63,959 nt of DNA from JADFRG01 sp964590515 (GCA_964590515.1 CAZPZD010000009.1:1-63959), one strand, 5' to 3'. Counted from the first letter of the stretch, positions 1 to 8,888 are shown. Made by a program: numbers and translations. Notes: generated by a model from the sequence alone, not told the origin.

Positions 1-204
1 GACCGCCGGGACGAGTTCAACCGTGAGTTTTTCGATGCTTCCGAGAACTCACTCAAACGGCTGCTGCCGGACGACGCTGAATGGGAAACTCTGGTGCGGG
101 TCATCGATATCCCGGCAGTTGCCGGCGGCCAAGTGGCCGAGCTGGTCATGAATGGCGAGGCCAGCAAGGCCATCGCCTATTTGAGGCCGCCGGCGGACAG
201 CTGA
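1..204 (+). CDS. C-terminal end of an unidentified protein (5' truncated)
   Basis: An open frame runs from base 1 to a TGA at 202-204 and gives 67 residues ending ...YLRPPADS. It begins outside the window, so neither start nor domain is visible. The segment is acidic and helical-looking (EFFDASENSLKRL), with no cysteine pair, P-loop or membrane stretch. I do not recognise the family. It converges on pcm, whose stop is 9 bases away. Confidence 0.55.
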   Translation, partial: DRRDEFNREFFDASENSLKRLLPDDAEWETLVRVIDIPAVAGGQVAELVMNGEASKAIAYLRPPADS

Positions 205-213
205 ACAGATAGG

Positions 214-891
214 TCACCACGCCCAGAACGGCCGCTTGTCGGAGGACCAGCCATGCTCACCGAGCAGCGGGACGAAGGCGACCGGGGCAATCCGTTCCTG
301 ACTGAAATCAGTTTCGCTCTCCCGGCGCCAGAGTTCGAGGGTCTGGCCCTCCTGGCTCCCCACCGGCACCACCAATCGGCCGCCGATCTCCAATTGCTCC
401 TTGAGCGGCGCGGGCACCCGCGGGGCGGCCGCCGCAACGATGATTGCCGGGTAAGGCGCGTGCTCCGGTAACCCTCCAGAACCGTCGCGCTCGTAGACCG
501 TCACGTTCTCGCAGCCCAATTCCTTCAGCCGCTCTGCCGCGCTGCGGGCCAGCTCCGATACCCGCTCCAGGCTGTACACCCGCTGCGCCAGGCGGGAAAG
601 GACAGCCGCCTGGTAACCCGAGCCAGTCCCGATCTCCAATACGGTTTCTCCGCCCTCCAACTCGAGCAACTGAGACATGAGGGCGACGATGTAAGGCTGG
701 GAGATCGTTTGCCCGTGGTCCAGTCTGACCGGCCCATCGAAGTAGGCCTGGCTGCTCAAGTCGTCTGGAACGAAGCGGTGCCGCGGCACGACCCGCATGG
801 CCTCCAGGACCCGGGGATCATGAATGTCGCGGCTCCGGAGTTGCTCTTCCACCATCCGCTCACGGGCGCTGCGAGTGGGATCCTCTGCCAT
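214..891 (-). CDS. pcm: Protein-L-isoaspartate O-methyltransferase
   Basis: Repairs damaged proteins by S-adenosylmethionine-dependent methylation of L-isoaspartyl residues in the cytoplasm. The 225-residue length is normal for the family. The N-terminal helix ends in the VPRHRFVP motif (residues 35-42), followed by GQTISQP (60-66), the family's substrate-binding loop, and the SAM-binding motif I VLEIGTGSGY (84-93). The C-terminal strand LVVPVGSQEGQ is also typical. The ATG at 891 follows GAGG at a spacing of 6 and a TATAAT element. The gene stands alone and converges on the partial gene at the window start. Confidence 0.93.
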   Translation of the reverse strand: MAEDPTRSARERMVEEQLRSRDIHDPRVLEAMRVVPRHRFVPDDLSSQAYFDGPVRLDHGQTISQPYIVALMSQLLELEGGETVLEIGTGSGYQAAVLSRLAQRVYSLERVSELARSAAERLKELGCENVTVYERDGSGGLPEHAPYPAIIVAAAAPRVPAPLKEQLEIGGRLVVPVGSQEGQTLELWRRESETDFSQERIAPVAFVPLLGEHGWSSDKRPFWAW

Positions 892-905
892 GCATGCCTC
901 AAATG

Positions 906-932
906 ATTATATGCATGAAAAGAAACGCCCAA
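906..932 (-). promoter_or_regulatory. Probable sigma-A promoter of pcm
   Basis: Read on the minus strand, TTGGGC (927-932) and a perfect TATAAT (906-911) are 15 bases apart, with the pcm ATG about 15 bases downstream of the -10. The -10 is convincing; the spacing is shorter than ideal. Confidence 0.45.
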
Positions 933-980
933 GGCGGTCGCCCGGGCACTTGGCTGGCAGCCGACTGGATGCCTTACCGC

Positions 981-1622
981 TCAATACGCCAGACGCTGCT
1001 CCTTCCAGATGTCGGCCTCGTTATGATATCCGGCCTGCTCCCAGAATCCCTGCCGATCCTGGGCCAGAAACTGCAGCCCGCGCAGCCACTTGCCACCTTT
1101 CCAGAAATAAGGGGACATGAGTTCGTTCCGGCCGGGGATGGATCCCGCGATTCCCCGCAGTGGATATCCGTGGTCCGGGCTGATCGGTTCTCCGTCGAAA
1201 TGAGTGGCCATCAGAAAATTGTCGGCCAGCGCCACTTCCAGTGGAACATTGACCGTGAAGCCGTACTCGCAGTGCTGCAGCACAAATTTGGCGGTGGGCT
1301 TGAGCTTGAGGGTCCCCTCGTCCACCAGCCGCTTCAGCGAAACGCCCTCCCACTCCGTGTCAAACTTGCTCCAACGGGTCACGCAGTGGATGTCCATCAC
1401 AAGCTTCGTACGCGGGAGCTTTTGAAACTCCTCCCAATTCCAGCGCCGCTCTGCCTCAACCTCTCCCCAGACCCGAAAGTCCCAGGTCGCCGGATCGAAG
1501 CGCGGGACCGGGCCATAGTGCAGCACCGGAAATTTGTTCGTTAGCGACTGGCCCGGCGGCAGGCGGCCCTCCCGTTTGAACCGCTCTTCCTCCCCTTTGC
1601 GAGCCAGCACGTCCCTCAGCAT
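981..1622 (-). CDS. Sulfite-oxidase-like molybdopterin oxidoreductase
   Basis: A 213-residue protein matching the short bacterial sulfite-oxidase-like (YedY-type core) family. The segment MDIHCVTRWS (residues 76-85) carries the Cys expected to ligate molybdenum; downstream are HFDGEPI and PDHGYPLR, typical of the molybdopterin pocket. There is no Tat signal and no dimerisation domain, so it is probably cytoplasmic. The open frame extends to 1784, but the ATG at 1622 has GGGGAG 8 bases upstream, and the extension reads as non-coding low-similarity sequence across the divergent promoter region. The physiological substrate is unknown. Confidence 0.82.
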   Translation of the reverse strand: MLRDVLARKGEEERFKREGRLPPGQSLTNKFPVLHYGPVPRFDPATWDFRVWGEVEAERRWNWEEFQKLPRTKLVMDIHCVTRWSKFDTEWEGVSLKRLVDEGTLKLKPTAKFVLQHCEYGFTVNVPLEVALADNFLMATHFDGEPISPDHGYPLRGIAGSIPGRNELMSPYFWKGGKWLRGLQFLAQDRQGFWEQAGYHNEADIWKEQRLAY

Positions 1623-1854
1623 CGGATGCACTCCCCAGAGAACGGCCCGCATTATATCAAGCAGGCGGTACCGCCCGCCTATAGCCGGGCCAGCGGGCTG
1701 GCCGTAGCCTGTGCCTCGAGCACCGCACACCCCGACCCTGCCGTTCTCAATTGGGAATAATGACCCAGACCCGGGCGGCGCCACTGTCGGGAACTCGCGG
1801 TCCTTGGTGAACGTCTCTGTTCACACAGACTTATGTGGAAGGAAGGATACCGAC

Positions 1855-3384
1855 ATGGAGCCATTCCGATTGCATGATCTTCTCCGTTCAACCTGGTCGC
1901 GCGCCGCGCAGCCGGGCAAAGCAGTCCTGGCCACTCTCGGCTTGGCGGCCGTAGGAGTGGCCTGTAGTGGACTATCGAGTCCAGATCGTGCCGCTACTCC
2001 CACTCGCCCTCCGGTCGCCGAGGCGGCCGACAACACCCTCGCGCTGACCGTTTATAACGAAGGCACCGCCCTCGTCCGGGATCGGCGGCAGTTCGATCTC
2101 GCCGACGGGTTCAATGAGATCGCCTTTACTGACGTGTCTGCTTCGATCGATCCGACCAGCGTGCTATTTGAGTCGCTCACCGACCCCGATGGCACCTTCG
2201 TCCTGGAGCAGAACTACCAGTTCGATTTAGTCAATTCAACCGCGTTATTCAACAAATACCTGGATCAACTGATTCGGGTGGTCACCCAGGACGGGACCCT
2301 CTACGAAGGCCGGCTGTTGAGCAATCAGGGTGGGATAATCTTGCAAAACGAGGACGGACAGGTGTCGGTCATCAGCGGGGACGTGAGAGAGATCTCCTTT
2401 CCGGAATTGCCGGATGGGTTGATCACCCGCCCGACCCTGGTCTGGCAGCTCATGGCCGATGGTCGAGGCCCGCAGGATGTGGAGATCACCTACCTGACCG
2501 GTGGCCTCGGTTGGCAGGCGGATTACGTGGTCCTGCTTGCGGCCGACGAGACCGCCATCGATCTGGATGGATGGGTCACCATGCACAATACCAGTGGTAC
2601 CTCCTACGAGGATGCCAAACTCAAGCTAGTTGCCGGCGACCTACAGCGGTTGCCCGAGCCGGGTTTTGCGGCCCAGGAGCTGCTCTTCGAGGCCGATCGG
2701 GCCGCGGCGGCCGCGCCAATTGAGCAGCGCGAGTTCTTTGAGTACCACCTCTACGAAGTGCCGCGCCCGGTGACGGTGTCCAACAACGAGAGCAAGCAGA
2801 TCGAGTTCGTTGCGGTGAATGACATCTCGGCCGAGAAATTCTTCGTCTACGATGGGCTGCAGTGTCGCTACAACTACTGGTACTGCAGCTTCTACGGGTA
2901 CCCGCAGACCGAGCCGAGCTATGGGATCGCTTCCAATCCGAAGGTGATGGTGATGTTGGAGTTCGACACCGAGGAAGCCGAGGCCGACCTGCCCAGGGGC
3001 CGGGTGCGGGTGTATCAAGAGGACGTCGACGGGGCGGCCCTCTTAATCGGCGAAGACAGCATCGACCATACCCCGGAGGGCGAGACCGTGCGGCTGTATG
3101 TCGGGGATGCCTTCGACATCGTCGGCGAACGCATCCAGACCGACTTCCGCCGGCCGTCCGAGAATCGACTGGAAGAAGACTTCGAGATCACGCTGCGCAA
3201 CCACAAGGATGAGCCGGTGGTGGTTCGGGTCGTCGAATATCTATTCCGCTGGAGCGAGTGGAAGATCCTGAGCTCCAGCCACGACTACACCAAGATGGAC
3301 TCTTCCACGATCGAGTTCCGGGTGACGGTTCCGGCCAACGGCGAGAGCACCTTATCCTACAGCGTCCGCTACTTCTGGCCGTAG
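1855..3384 (+). CDS. DUF4139 domain lipoprotein
   Basis: A 509-residue exported protein. Residues about 20-40 form a signal peptide ending in a lipobox (VGVAC), so it should be anchored on the outer face of the membrane. The body has the DUF4139 layout: an N-terminal beta region (LTVYNEGTALVRDRR), the conserved ...YLTGGLGWQADYV block, an oxidised-looking Cys-rich turn (QCRYNYWYC) in the middle, and a C-terminal beta domain with DFEITLRNHKDEPVVV. Start chosen at 1855 because AAGGAAGG precedes it and the signal peptide follows at once. DUF4139 proteins have no settled biochemical role. A strong terminator follows. Confidence 0.83.
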   Translation: MEPFRLHDLLRSTWSRAAQPGKAVLATLGLAAVGVACSGLSSPDRAATPTRPPVAEAADNTLALTVYNEGTALVRDRRQFDLADGFNEIAFTDVSASIDPTSVLFESLTDPDGTFVLEQNYQFDLVNSTALFNKYLDQLIRVVTQDGTLYEGRLLSNQGGIILQNEDGQVSVISGDVREISFPELPDGLITRPTLVWQLMADGRGPQDVEITYLTGGLGWQADYVVLLAADETAIDLDGWVTMHNTSGTSYEDAKLKLVAGDLQRLPEPGFAAQELLFEADRAAAAAPIEQREFFEYHLYEVPRPVTVSNNESKQIEFVAVNDISAEKFFVYDGLQCRYNYWYCSFYGYPQTEPSYGIASNPKVMVMLEFDTEEAEADLPRGRVRVYQEDVDGAALLIGEDSIDHTPEGETVRLYVGDAFDIVGERIQTDFRRPSENRLEEDFEITLRNHKDEPVVVRVVEYLFRWSEWKILSSSHDYTKMDSSTIEFRVTVPANGESTLSYSVRYFWP

Positions 3385-3404
3385 CAGCTGCACCTTAATG
3401 AGCG

Positions 3405-3442
3405 AAGGCCTCCGAGGACTGCATTCCCCCGGAGGCCTTTCT
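3405..3442 (+). terminator. Intrinsic terminator after the DUF4139 gene
   Basis: A perfect 10-base stem (AAGGCCTCCG at 3405-3414 with CGGAGGCCTT at 3430-3439) is followed by TTTCTT. The loop is 15 bases. Position directly behind the stop codon supports termination on the plus strand. Confidence 0.85.
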
Positions 3443-3577
3443 TGATTCTGATGATCGGAGCCGAGCGCGACGGGGTCTTGCTAATACCCTGGCCCGAGGA
3501 TCAGCTCTCGACTGTCAGTTTCGGGGTTGTAGTGGTAGCCCGGCCCAGGGTCCTACAAGCCCGGACGATTGCTAGTG

Positions 3578-4150
3578 CTATGCGACTGAGGGCGAATCGC
3601 CTTCGAAGAGCGGGAGGTGCCCCAGGGCGATGACATGTCTCCAGGTCTCGGGGTCTCCCTCGGTAAAAATCGCAGCCTCTGCCACCACCTGAGCGCCGGC
3701 CAGCTCCATCACGCTGCGCATTCCATTGAGAGTCGACCCGGTGCTGACCACGTCATCAACCAGCACGACTCGTTTGCCCTTGAGCGCCGAGCGGTCCTTC
3801 TCATCCAGGAAGAGGGTTTGCGGCTTGCCGGTCGTGATCGAAACCGTCTCGGCCTCCAGGGTTTCACCCATATACAGCTTGTAGGTCTTGCGCAACACGA
3901 TCCAGCGCTTCCCGGTGGCCACGGCAAGGGCATGGACCAGCGGAATGCTCTTGGCTTCCGCGGTGACCAGCACATCGTAGTTGATTCCCGCTAACCGTTT
4001 GGCAAGCGCGCCTGAGCAGGCTTTCACCAACTCGGTGTCTCCTAAAATGTTCAACACGGCGATCCGCAACCCGGGCGCGACTTCAAACAGAGGAAGTTTG
4101 CGCTTCAGTCCCGCGACTTCGACCGAGTAGGTTTCACGCTCCATCGGCAT
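3578..4150 (-). CDS. Purine (adenine-type) phosphoribosyltransferase
   Basis: A 190-residue type I phosphoribosyltransferase. The PRPP-binding motif RVVLVDDVVSTGSTL lies at about residues 127-141, and an upstream VTAEAKSIPLVHALA block resembles the APT/XPRT subgroup. It would salvage a purine base to its nucleotide in the cytoplasm. ATG at 4150 is preferred over 4156 because GGGAGG sits 6 bases before it and directly abuts 4156. Single gene, divergent from the ArsR regulator, which could control it. Adenine specificity is inferred from general resemblance only. Confidence 0.8.
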   Translation of the reverse strand: MPMERETYSVEVAGLKRKLPLFEVAPGLRIAVLNILGDTELVKACSGALAKRLAGINYDVLVTAEAKSIPLVHALAVATGKRWIVLRKTYKLYMGETLEAETVSITTGKPQTLFLDEKDRSALKGKRVVLVDDVVSTGSTLNGMRSVMELAGAQVVAEAAIFTEGDPETWRHVIALGHLPLFEGDSPSVA

Positions 4151-4166
4151 GCTCATCCTCCCGCCC

Positions 4167-4194
4167 TTGACAGCTAGTTCAACCCGCGTAGAAT
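4167..4194 (+). promoter_or_regulatory. Strong promoter, probably giving a leaderless mRNA
   Basis: Perfect TTGACA (4167-4172), 16-base spacer and TAGAAT (4189-4194). The expected start point falls at about 4201-4204, on or next to the ATG of the ArsR gene, so that mRNA is probably leaderless; no Shine-Dalgarno sequence is present. Confidence 0.75.
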
Positions 4195-4203
4195 TACTTC
4201 GAT

Positions 4204-4791
4204 ATGCATCAAACTAAATCTATGGATGACAAAGGCCCGTTAGCCGAGCTGCTGGAGTTCTTTAAGGTGCTTTCGGAGGCCAATCGGCTGAAGATTGTGG
4301 GCTTGCTGTCGCAGGGACCCTTTAACGTGGAGCAGCTCGCGGCGAAGCTCAACCTGCGCCCTTCGACGGTATCGCACCACCTGTCTCGACTCTCGCAGGC
4401 CGGCCTGGTGGCGGCCCGGGCGGAGGGCTATTATAGCGTATACCACTTGCAGACCGAGGCGTTGGAGCAGATGGCCCGCCGCCTGTTGTCGCGAGAAGAC
4501 CTGCCCGCGGTGGCCGAACAGGCAGATCTGGCCGCCTATGATCGCAAGGTGTTGGAATACTTTTCACGGCCGGATGGTCGCTTGAAGAGCATCCCCGCCC
4601 AACGTAAGAAGCTCAACGTGGTCCTACGGCACGTGATTCTGCGGTTCCCGGTGGGCAAGCGCCTCAGCGAGAAACAGGTAAACCTCTTGTTACGCAGGGT
4701 CCATGACGACACTGCCAGGCTGCGCCGGGAGTTGGTGGGCGCCGGATTGCTGCAACGCTCCCAAGGCCAGTATTGGCGCCCGCCAACTTAG
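4204..4791 (+). CDS. ArsR-family regulator with C-terminal DUF2087
   Basis: A 195-residue DNA-binding protein. Residues about 14-85 form a winged helix-turn-helix (FFKVLSEANRLKIVGLL, then the recognition helix RPSTVSHHLSRL). No Cys metal site of the ELCVC type is present, so it is not a classical arsenic or cadmium sensor. Residues about 118-185 match DUF2087 (KKLNVVLRHVILRFPVGKRLSEKQVN). Its strong promoter ends at the start codon. Target unknown; the divergent phosphoribosyltransferase gene is the nearest candidate. Confidence 0.87.
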   Translation: MHQTKSMDDKGPLAELLEFFKVLSEANRLKIVGLLSQGPFNVEQLAAKLNLRPSTVSHHLSRLSQAGLVAARAEGYYSVYHLQTEALEQMARRLLSREDLPAVAEQADLAAYDRKVLEYFSRPDGRLKSIPAQRKKLNVVLRHVILRFPVGKRLSEKQVNLLLRRVHDDTARLRRELVGAGLLQRSQGQYWRPPT

Positions 4792-4793
4792 CC

Positions 4794-5693
4794 TTACTCC
4801 TCCTGTCGACTTCGCAGGTCATAGATCCCACCCTCCAAGGGCCACACTCGGCCGCAGTTCTGGCAGCGCAGTCCATCCTGATTTTGGCCGATTCGGTCCG
4901 ATTTGCAGACCGGACACCTCCAGAATGTACCCTGCCGGTGGAAATTCGGAGCAAGCCTGGCTCGCGCCCGCAGGAAAACGCTTGGGCTCAGCAGGATCCA
5001 TTTTCCGCTCGGCTGCAGGGCCGAATCCAATGCGGTCAGGGCCCGGGCCGGGAAAACACGCTTTAGCAAGGCCTGACGAAACATTGACACCGCGAGCTCT
5101 CGCTCAACAACGAATCCCGCCTCCTCCAACCAGGTTCGGACCGACTGTGGATGAAAGTTGAAATTGAGCTGCACGAACTCGACTGGCGCCCGGTCGAACG
5201 GATTCCACGCTTGAGCGCGCACAAGCCAACGTAGTACTGCTTTGAGATTGCGTTTATTGGCGTATTCCAGAACGAAGGATGCGTCCTGCTCCAGTACTTC
5301 CGCGACGCTGGCCAAGGCTCCTGCTGGATCCGCCATATGATGCAGGGTGCGGATCATGGTGGCGCCGTCGAAGAGCCCCGGCACGAACGGTAGCCGATAG
5401 ACGTCGGCCGCAACGTACAGATACCGGTCGTCCTGACCTAGTCTCTCCTGAGCTTGCTGCAGCTGGGAGCGCGAGTAGTCCACTAGGGCAATCCGCTCGA
5501 AGCCGCGGTAACGCGGAGTGTTTCGTCCGGCTCCCGCCCCGATCTCGAGCATGAATCGGCCGGCCCTGGGCAGAAGCCGGCGCAGCGCAGCCGCCTCCGC
5601 CGCGTCTTCGTAGAGCCGATCCCCTGGCGTCCAGAAGCGGTCCTGGTAGTCCGATCCCTCGTAGTCACAGATCGGAGGTCGGCCTATTTCCAT
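4794..5693 (-). CDS. SAM-dependent methyltransferase fused to a zinc ribbon
   Basis: Residues 1-230 are a class I methyltransferase: motif I MLEIGAGAGRN (48-58), acidic residue at VDY after strand 2, and LHHM after strand 4. The C-terminus (about 255-299) has two CxxC pairs, CPVC and CQNC, in a Trm112-like zinc ribbon (GLRCQNCGRVWP). Enzyme substrate unknown. It is the last gene of the GntR-YhfC-ABC operon and overlaps the permease gene by 10 bases, so it is probably co-translated with the exporter. Confidence 0.8.
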   Translation of the reverse strand: MEIGRPPICDYEGSDYQDRFWTPGDRLYEDAAEAAALRRLLPRAGRFMLEIGAGAGRNTPRYRGFERIALVDYSRSQLQQAQERLGQDDRYLYVAADVYRLPFVPGLFDGATMIRTLHHMADPAGALASVAEVLEQDASFVLEYANKRNLKAVLRWLVRAQAWNPFDRAPVEFVQLNFNFHPQSVRTWLEEAGFVVERELAVSMFRQALLKRVFPARALTALDSALQPSGKWILLSPSVFLRARARLAPNFHRQGTFWRCPVCKSDRIGQNQDGLRCQNCGRVWPLEGGIYDLRSRQEE

Positions 5694-6475
5694 CGGGTCA
5701 GGATCGTCTCCCGTTCAAACAACTGAACCGAAAACGCCAGGAGTCCGGTGTCGATCACGCCCAGGACAAGGGCCATCCAGAGAATCAGCCTCTGATTGAG
5801 CAGGATCAAACCCGAAATTTGGCCAAAGAAGAGCGCAAGCAGCGGCATGATCACCAACATCGAGAGCTGTTCCGCGACCCGCGGATCGCTCGACCGCGAG
5901 GAAACCATTACCGCCACACTGACCGCGGCCAGGGCAAGCAGCGGGCCGACCACCAGTACCGCCGTCAGCCAGAGCGGATCGGCCAGCCGGGACAAGACCG
6001 CGGGCTCAACGGCCAGCAATGCCGACCCCAAGAGGAACACCCCAAAGGCGAGCCAGGTGACAAGCACGGCCGGGATAACCGCCGCCGCCGCCTTGCCCGC
6101 CAGCAGCTCCACGGTGGTTATAGGGGTCGCCAAGACCGGTTCGAGTGTTCGCCGGGTCTTCTCACCGATGATGCTGTAGGAGGCGATCGTGATCGGAATC
6201 GCCAACGGCATCAGCATGAACAGCAACAGGAATTGACTCACTAGGAAGTACTGGCTGCAGGCAGTCCCCTCCAGCCCTTCGCAGACTTGGCCAAAATTCG
6301 GGGGTAAGTCATCGGTTATCAATCCGTCGAGGTCACCCACCGAGCCAGTTACATACAGAATGACCAACGGAATGGCCGTCAGGAGCATTGGCAAGAACGC
6401 CACGGTGAAGAGCACCAAGCGGTTCCTGAAGATCTCCGCCCATTCCTTTCGAACGATGGTCCACACTCGCCTCAC
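5684..6475 (-). CDS. ABC-2 type transporter permease
   Basis: About 263 residues with six hydrophobic segments. The N-terminus IVRKEWAEIFRNRLVLF, the large external loop between helices 1 and 2, and the GEKTRRTLEPVLATPITTVELLAGK coupling region are hallmarks of ABC-2 exporters (NatB/YhaP type). The frame continues upstream to 6862, but a GTG at 6475 overlaps the ATPase stop in a GTGA and begins exactly where the homology begins. Works with the ATPase at 6472-7458. Confidence 0.87.
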   Translation of the reverse strand: MRRVWTIVRKEWAEIFRNRLVLFTVAFLPMLLTAIPLVILYVTGSVGDLDGLITDDLPPNFGQVCEGLEGTACSQYFLVSQFLLLFMLMPLAIPITIASYSIIGEKTRRTLEPVLATPITTVELLAGKAAAAVIPAVLVTWLAFGVFLLGSALLAVEPAVLSRLADPLWLTAVLVVGPLLALAAVSVAVMVSSRSSDPRVAEQLSMLVIMPLLALFFGQISGLILLNQRLILWMALVLGVIDTGLLAFSVQLFERETILTRWK

Positions 6476-7458
6476 GAGTGGGCCTCCTCGGGTAGCGCTT
6501 CGCCCGGATCTGCCTGATTCAGCAAATGAAGGTACACGTCCTCCAAGGTCCGGCGCAGCTCGCCGACAAACTGCAGTTGGGCCCCGGACTCGACGAGTGC
6601 CGCGATGAGCGCGGGATTTTCGGACTCGGGATCGTTCAGCGTCACCACGAGCTTGGAATCCACGGTTTCGACGGCCTTCACAAAGGGGAAGGCAGCGAGG
6701 GTTTCCCGATACTCGGGCTTGAGCTGCGCCAGGTGGAAGACCACCTTCCGGCCGAAAATCTGGCGCCGGAGCGCTCCGGGGGAATCGAGGGCCAGCAGTC
6801 GGGTGTTGAAAACCCCGACCCGGTCGCACAAGCGATCCGCTTCGTCGAGATTGTGGGTGCAAATGAAGATCGTTCGGCCCTCGCCTTTCAACCCTTCGAT
6901 GAAGTCTCGAACCAGATGGGCTGCCTCCGGGTCGAGGCCGGTGGTGGGTTCGTCGAGAAAAAGCACTCGAGGCTCGTGGAGCAAGGCCCGGGCGATCGCC
7001 AGCTTCTGGCGCATCCCGCGCGAGAAGGTGGCCGTCGGCTCACTGCGACGGTTCCACAGGCCGAGCAGCCGCAAATAGCGCTCAACTTGCGCTGGGATGT
7101 CCACGACCCCGTACAGCTCCGCAAAGAAGGTTAGATTGCGCTCCGCACTCAGCGTGTCGTACAGGCCGGGCGCCTCGGTCAAGATCCCGACCTGGCGCCG
7201 AAGCTCGGTGTCGTCCTGGCCAAGTTGATGTCCGGCCACCCAGGCCTTTCCGCTGCTTGGGCTGATCAGGCCGGTCAACATTCGGATGGTCGTGGTCTTG
7301 CCGGCCCCGTTCGGTCCCAGGAAGCCGAATAGCTCTCCCGGGGCGACCTCCAGCCAGAGATCTTCCACGGCCACCCTCGTCCCAAAGCGTTTCGAGAGAC
7401 CCTCAATCCTAATTATGGGGCACCTATCGTCTGCCTTTCGGCGATCGCCGCCGGTCAA
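6472..7458 (-). CDS. ABC transporter ATP-binding protein
   Basis: A 328-residue ATPase of an ABC-2 exporter. Walker A GPNGAGKTT (about 50-58), signature FSRGMRQKL (about 150), Walker B VLFLDEPTTGLDPEA and switch CTHN are all present. The C-terminal 90 residues are the accessory domain common in NatA-type ATPases. It starts with TTG overlapping the stop of the YhfC gene (TTGA) and ends in a GTGA overlap with the permease, so the three are translationally coupled. Confidence 0.9.
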   Translation of the reverse strand: MTGGDRRKADDRCPIIRIEGLSKRFGTRVAVEDLWLEVAPGELFGFLGPNGAGKTTTIRMLTGLISPSSGKAWVAGHQLGQDDTELRRQVGILTEAPGLYDTLSAERNLTFFAELYGVVDIPAQVERYLRLLGLWNRRSEPTATFSRGMRQKLAIARALLHEPRVLFLDEPTTGLDPEAAHLVRDFIEGLKGEGRTIFICTHNLDEADRLCDRVGVFNTRLLALDSPGALRRQIFGRKVVFHLAQLKPEYRETLAAFPFVKAVETVDSKLVVTLNDPESENPALIAALVESGAQLQFVGELRRTLEDVYLHLLNQADPGEALPEEAHS

Positions 7459-8297
7459 TCCGCATACTTCGAGTCATCCAACCGAATCGCGGCCAGGTCG
7501 ACCTTGGCCGGGGTGATCTTGAGAAGTGGTTCGCCTGGCATGACGGCCGGCCTGGCGGTCCGCTCGCGGAGTGAAAATAGGATCCCTAAGCTCACGCTAG
7601 CCGTGAGGCCGATCACCGCTTCGGTGGCAGCCGGGCTGACATTGAAGAGGGCAATGACGGCCACTGCATTGACCAGCGCGTGCCAGCCGACCGCGGCACC
7701 CAGCCAGCGCAGATTCCTATCGGTAATTGCCCGCATCACCATCGCCGAAAGCGACAGGTGGACGATCAGCGAGAAGGCCCGTTCGGCCGCCCCCAGCAAT
7801 GCCTCGGGCCAGGGGGCCGTCCAATAGGCCTCCAGCTGCGCTTTGGCGGTCGCAACGTCTTCCGCCGGCAGAATCTGGCTCAGGTCGCTGCTCCGGAAGG
7901 CCATCGCCTGAAAAAACGCGACTAGCGCCAGGATTCCGACCAGAACAGCTTCAGCCCCGCCGTGCCCGGCTCCGAACATGAGCGATTCCCGCCAACTGCG
8001 GGCCGAGCGCTGCCAGAAGCGCAGGGCCAGGAAACGCGCCCCTTCCTCGAACACGCCCGAGGATAGCCCAAGCAGTCCCGCCGACAGCAGGAGTGTTCCG
8101 CTCAAGCCGCGTTCGCCGAAGCCCAGAGCAACCAATTGCGGATTGAGAATCAGCCCGTTGAAGGGCAGGTGCAGGACCTGGGAGCCGATGAAGGTCAGTG
8201 CCCCGGCCCCAAATAGGCCCCAGCGGCCTCCGGTCCGCCGCCTCAAGGCGACCCCCAGCCCCAGCGGCATGGCCAGCATCAACAGCCCGTTCAGCAA
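7455..8297 (-). CDS. YhfC-family intramembrane metalloprotease-like protein
   Basis: About 280 residues with eight or so hydrophobic segments. The motifs FEEGARF (about 83), GHGGAEA (about 109) and WHALVNA (about 210) supply the Glu and His residues that the YhfC family shares with CPBP-type intramembrane proteases. No ATG is available near the start, and TTG at 8297 is the best in-frame choice. Position between a GntR regulator and an ABC exporter suggests a role in export, immunity or processing of a small peptide, which is inference only. Confidence 0.77.
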   Translation of the reverse strand: MLNGLLMLAMPLGLGVALRRRTGGRWGLFGAGALTFIGSQVLHLPFNGLILNPQLVALGFGERGLSGTLLLSAGLLGLSSGVFEEGARFLALRFWQRSARSWRESLMFGAGHGGAEAVLVGILALVAFFQAMAFRSSDLSQILPAEDVATAKAQLEAYWTAPWPEALLGAAERAFSLIVHLSLSAMVMRAITDRNLRWLGAAVGWHALVNAVAVIALFNVSPAATEAVIGLTASVSLGILFSLRERTARPAVMPGEPLLKITPAKVDLAAIRLDDSKYAD

Positions 8298-8354
8298 GCG
8301 CGCCAGAATGTCGATCGCTGCGCTCCTAAGCCAGATGTTCCACGTGAAACATGC

Positions 8355-8744
8355 CTACCCCTGGGGCCGACCGCGCTGGTCCCACTCCTCCAAAACATAG
8401 CCGATCGTCTCGGCCACCTGTTCCGGGCGGAATCCTAGCCGCGCCGCCTCTCGGGCGAAGCCTCGGGCCAGCCGTTCGAGCTGAGACCGGCGGGGACGAG
8501 TCGCCGACCGGCGACCCAGCACGTAGGTCCCGCGGCCGTGCTGGGTAGAGATGACCCCTTGCTCATCCAAGAGCCGATAGGCGCGGGCGACGGTATTGAA
8601 ATTCACCCCGAGCTCGGCCGCCAGCTGGCGGACCGTGGGGAGCTGCTGCCCTGGCGCCAGCTCACCGGAGCCCAGCCGATCTTGAATCTGATTCACGATC
8701 TGCCGGTAGATCGGCTCCTTGCTCCGGAAGTCAAGCGCGACCAC
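8355..8744 (-). CDS. GntR-family regulator (YtrA type)
   Basis: A 129-residue repressor-like protein. Residues 8-75 form the GntR winged helix (IYRQIVNQIQDRL, LPTVRQLAAELGVNFNTVARAY, GRGTYV). The short C-terminal helical tail of about 50 residues is the YtrA-type effector/dimerisation domain, usual for regulators of ABC operons. GTG start at 8744 with GAGGGG 7 bases upstream. First gene of the operon GntR - YhfC - ATPase - permease - methyltransferase, so it most likely autoregulates it. Confidence 0.9.
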   Translation of the reverse strand: MVALDFRSKEPIYRQIVNQIQDRLGSGELAPGQQLPTVRQLAAELGVNFNTVARAYRLLDEQGVISTQHGRGTYVLGRRSATRPRRSQLERLARGFAREAARLGFRPEQVAETIGYVLEEWDQRGRPQG

Positions 8745-8888
8745 GCTTCATCCCCTCACCACATCCTTATGCGATCACTTGCTCCGATTATTTCCTTGGA
8801 ACTCATAACCAACCTGCAACCTGAGCAGGAGCGGCGACCCCTTGGCAATCTGAGTTGAACCAGGGCACCTCCGTTGTCTAATTGATTG

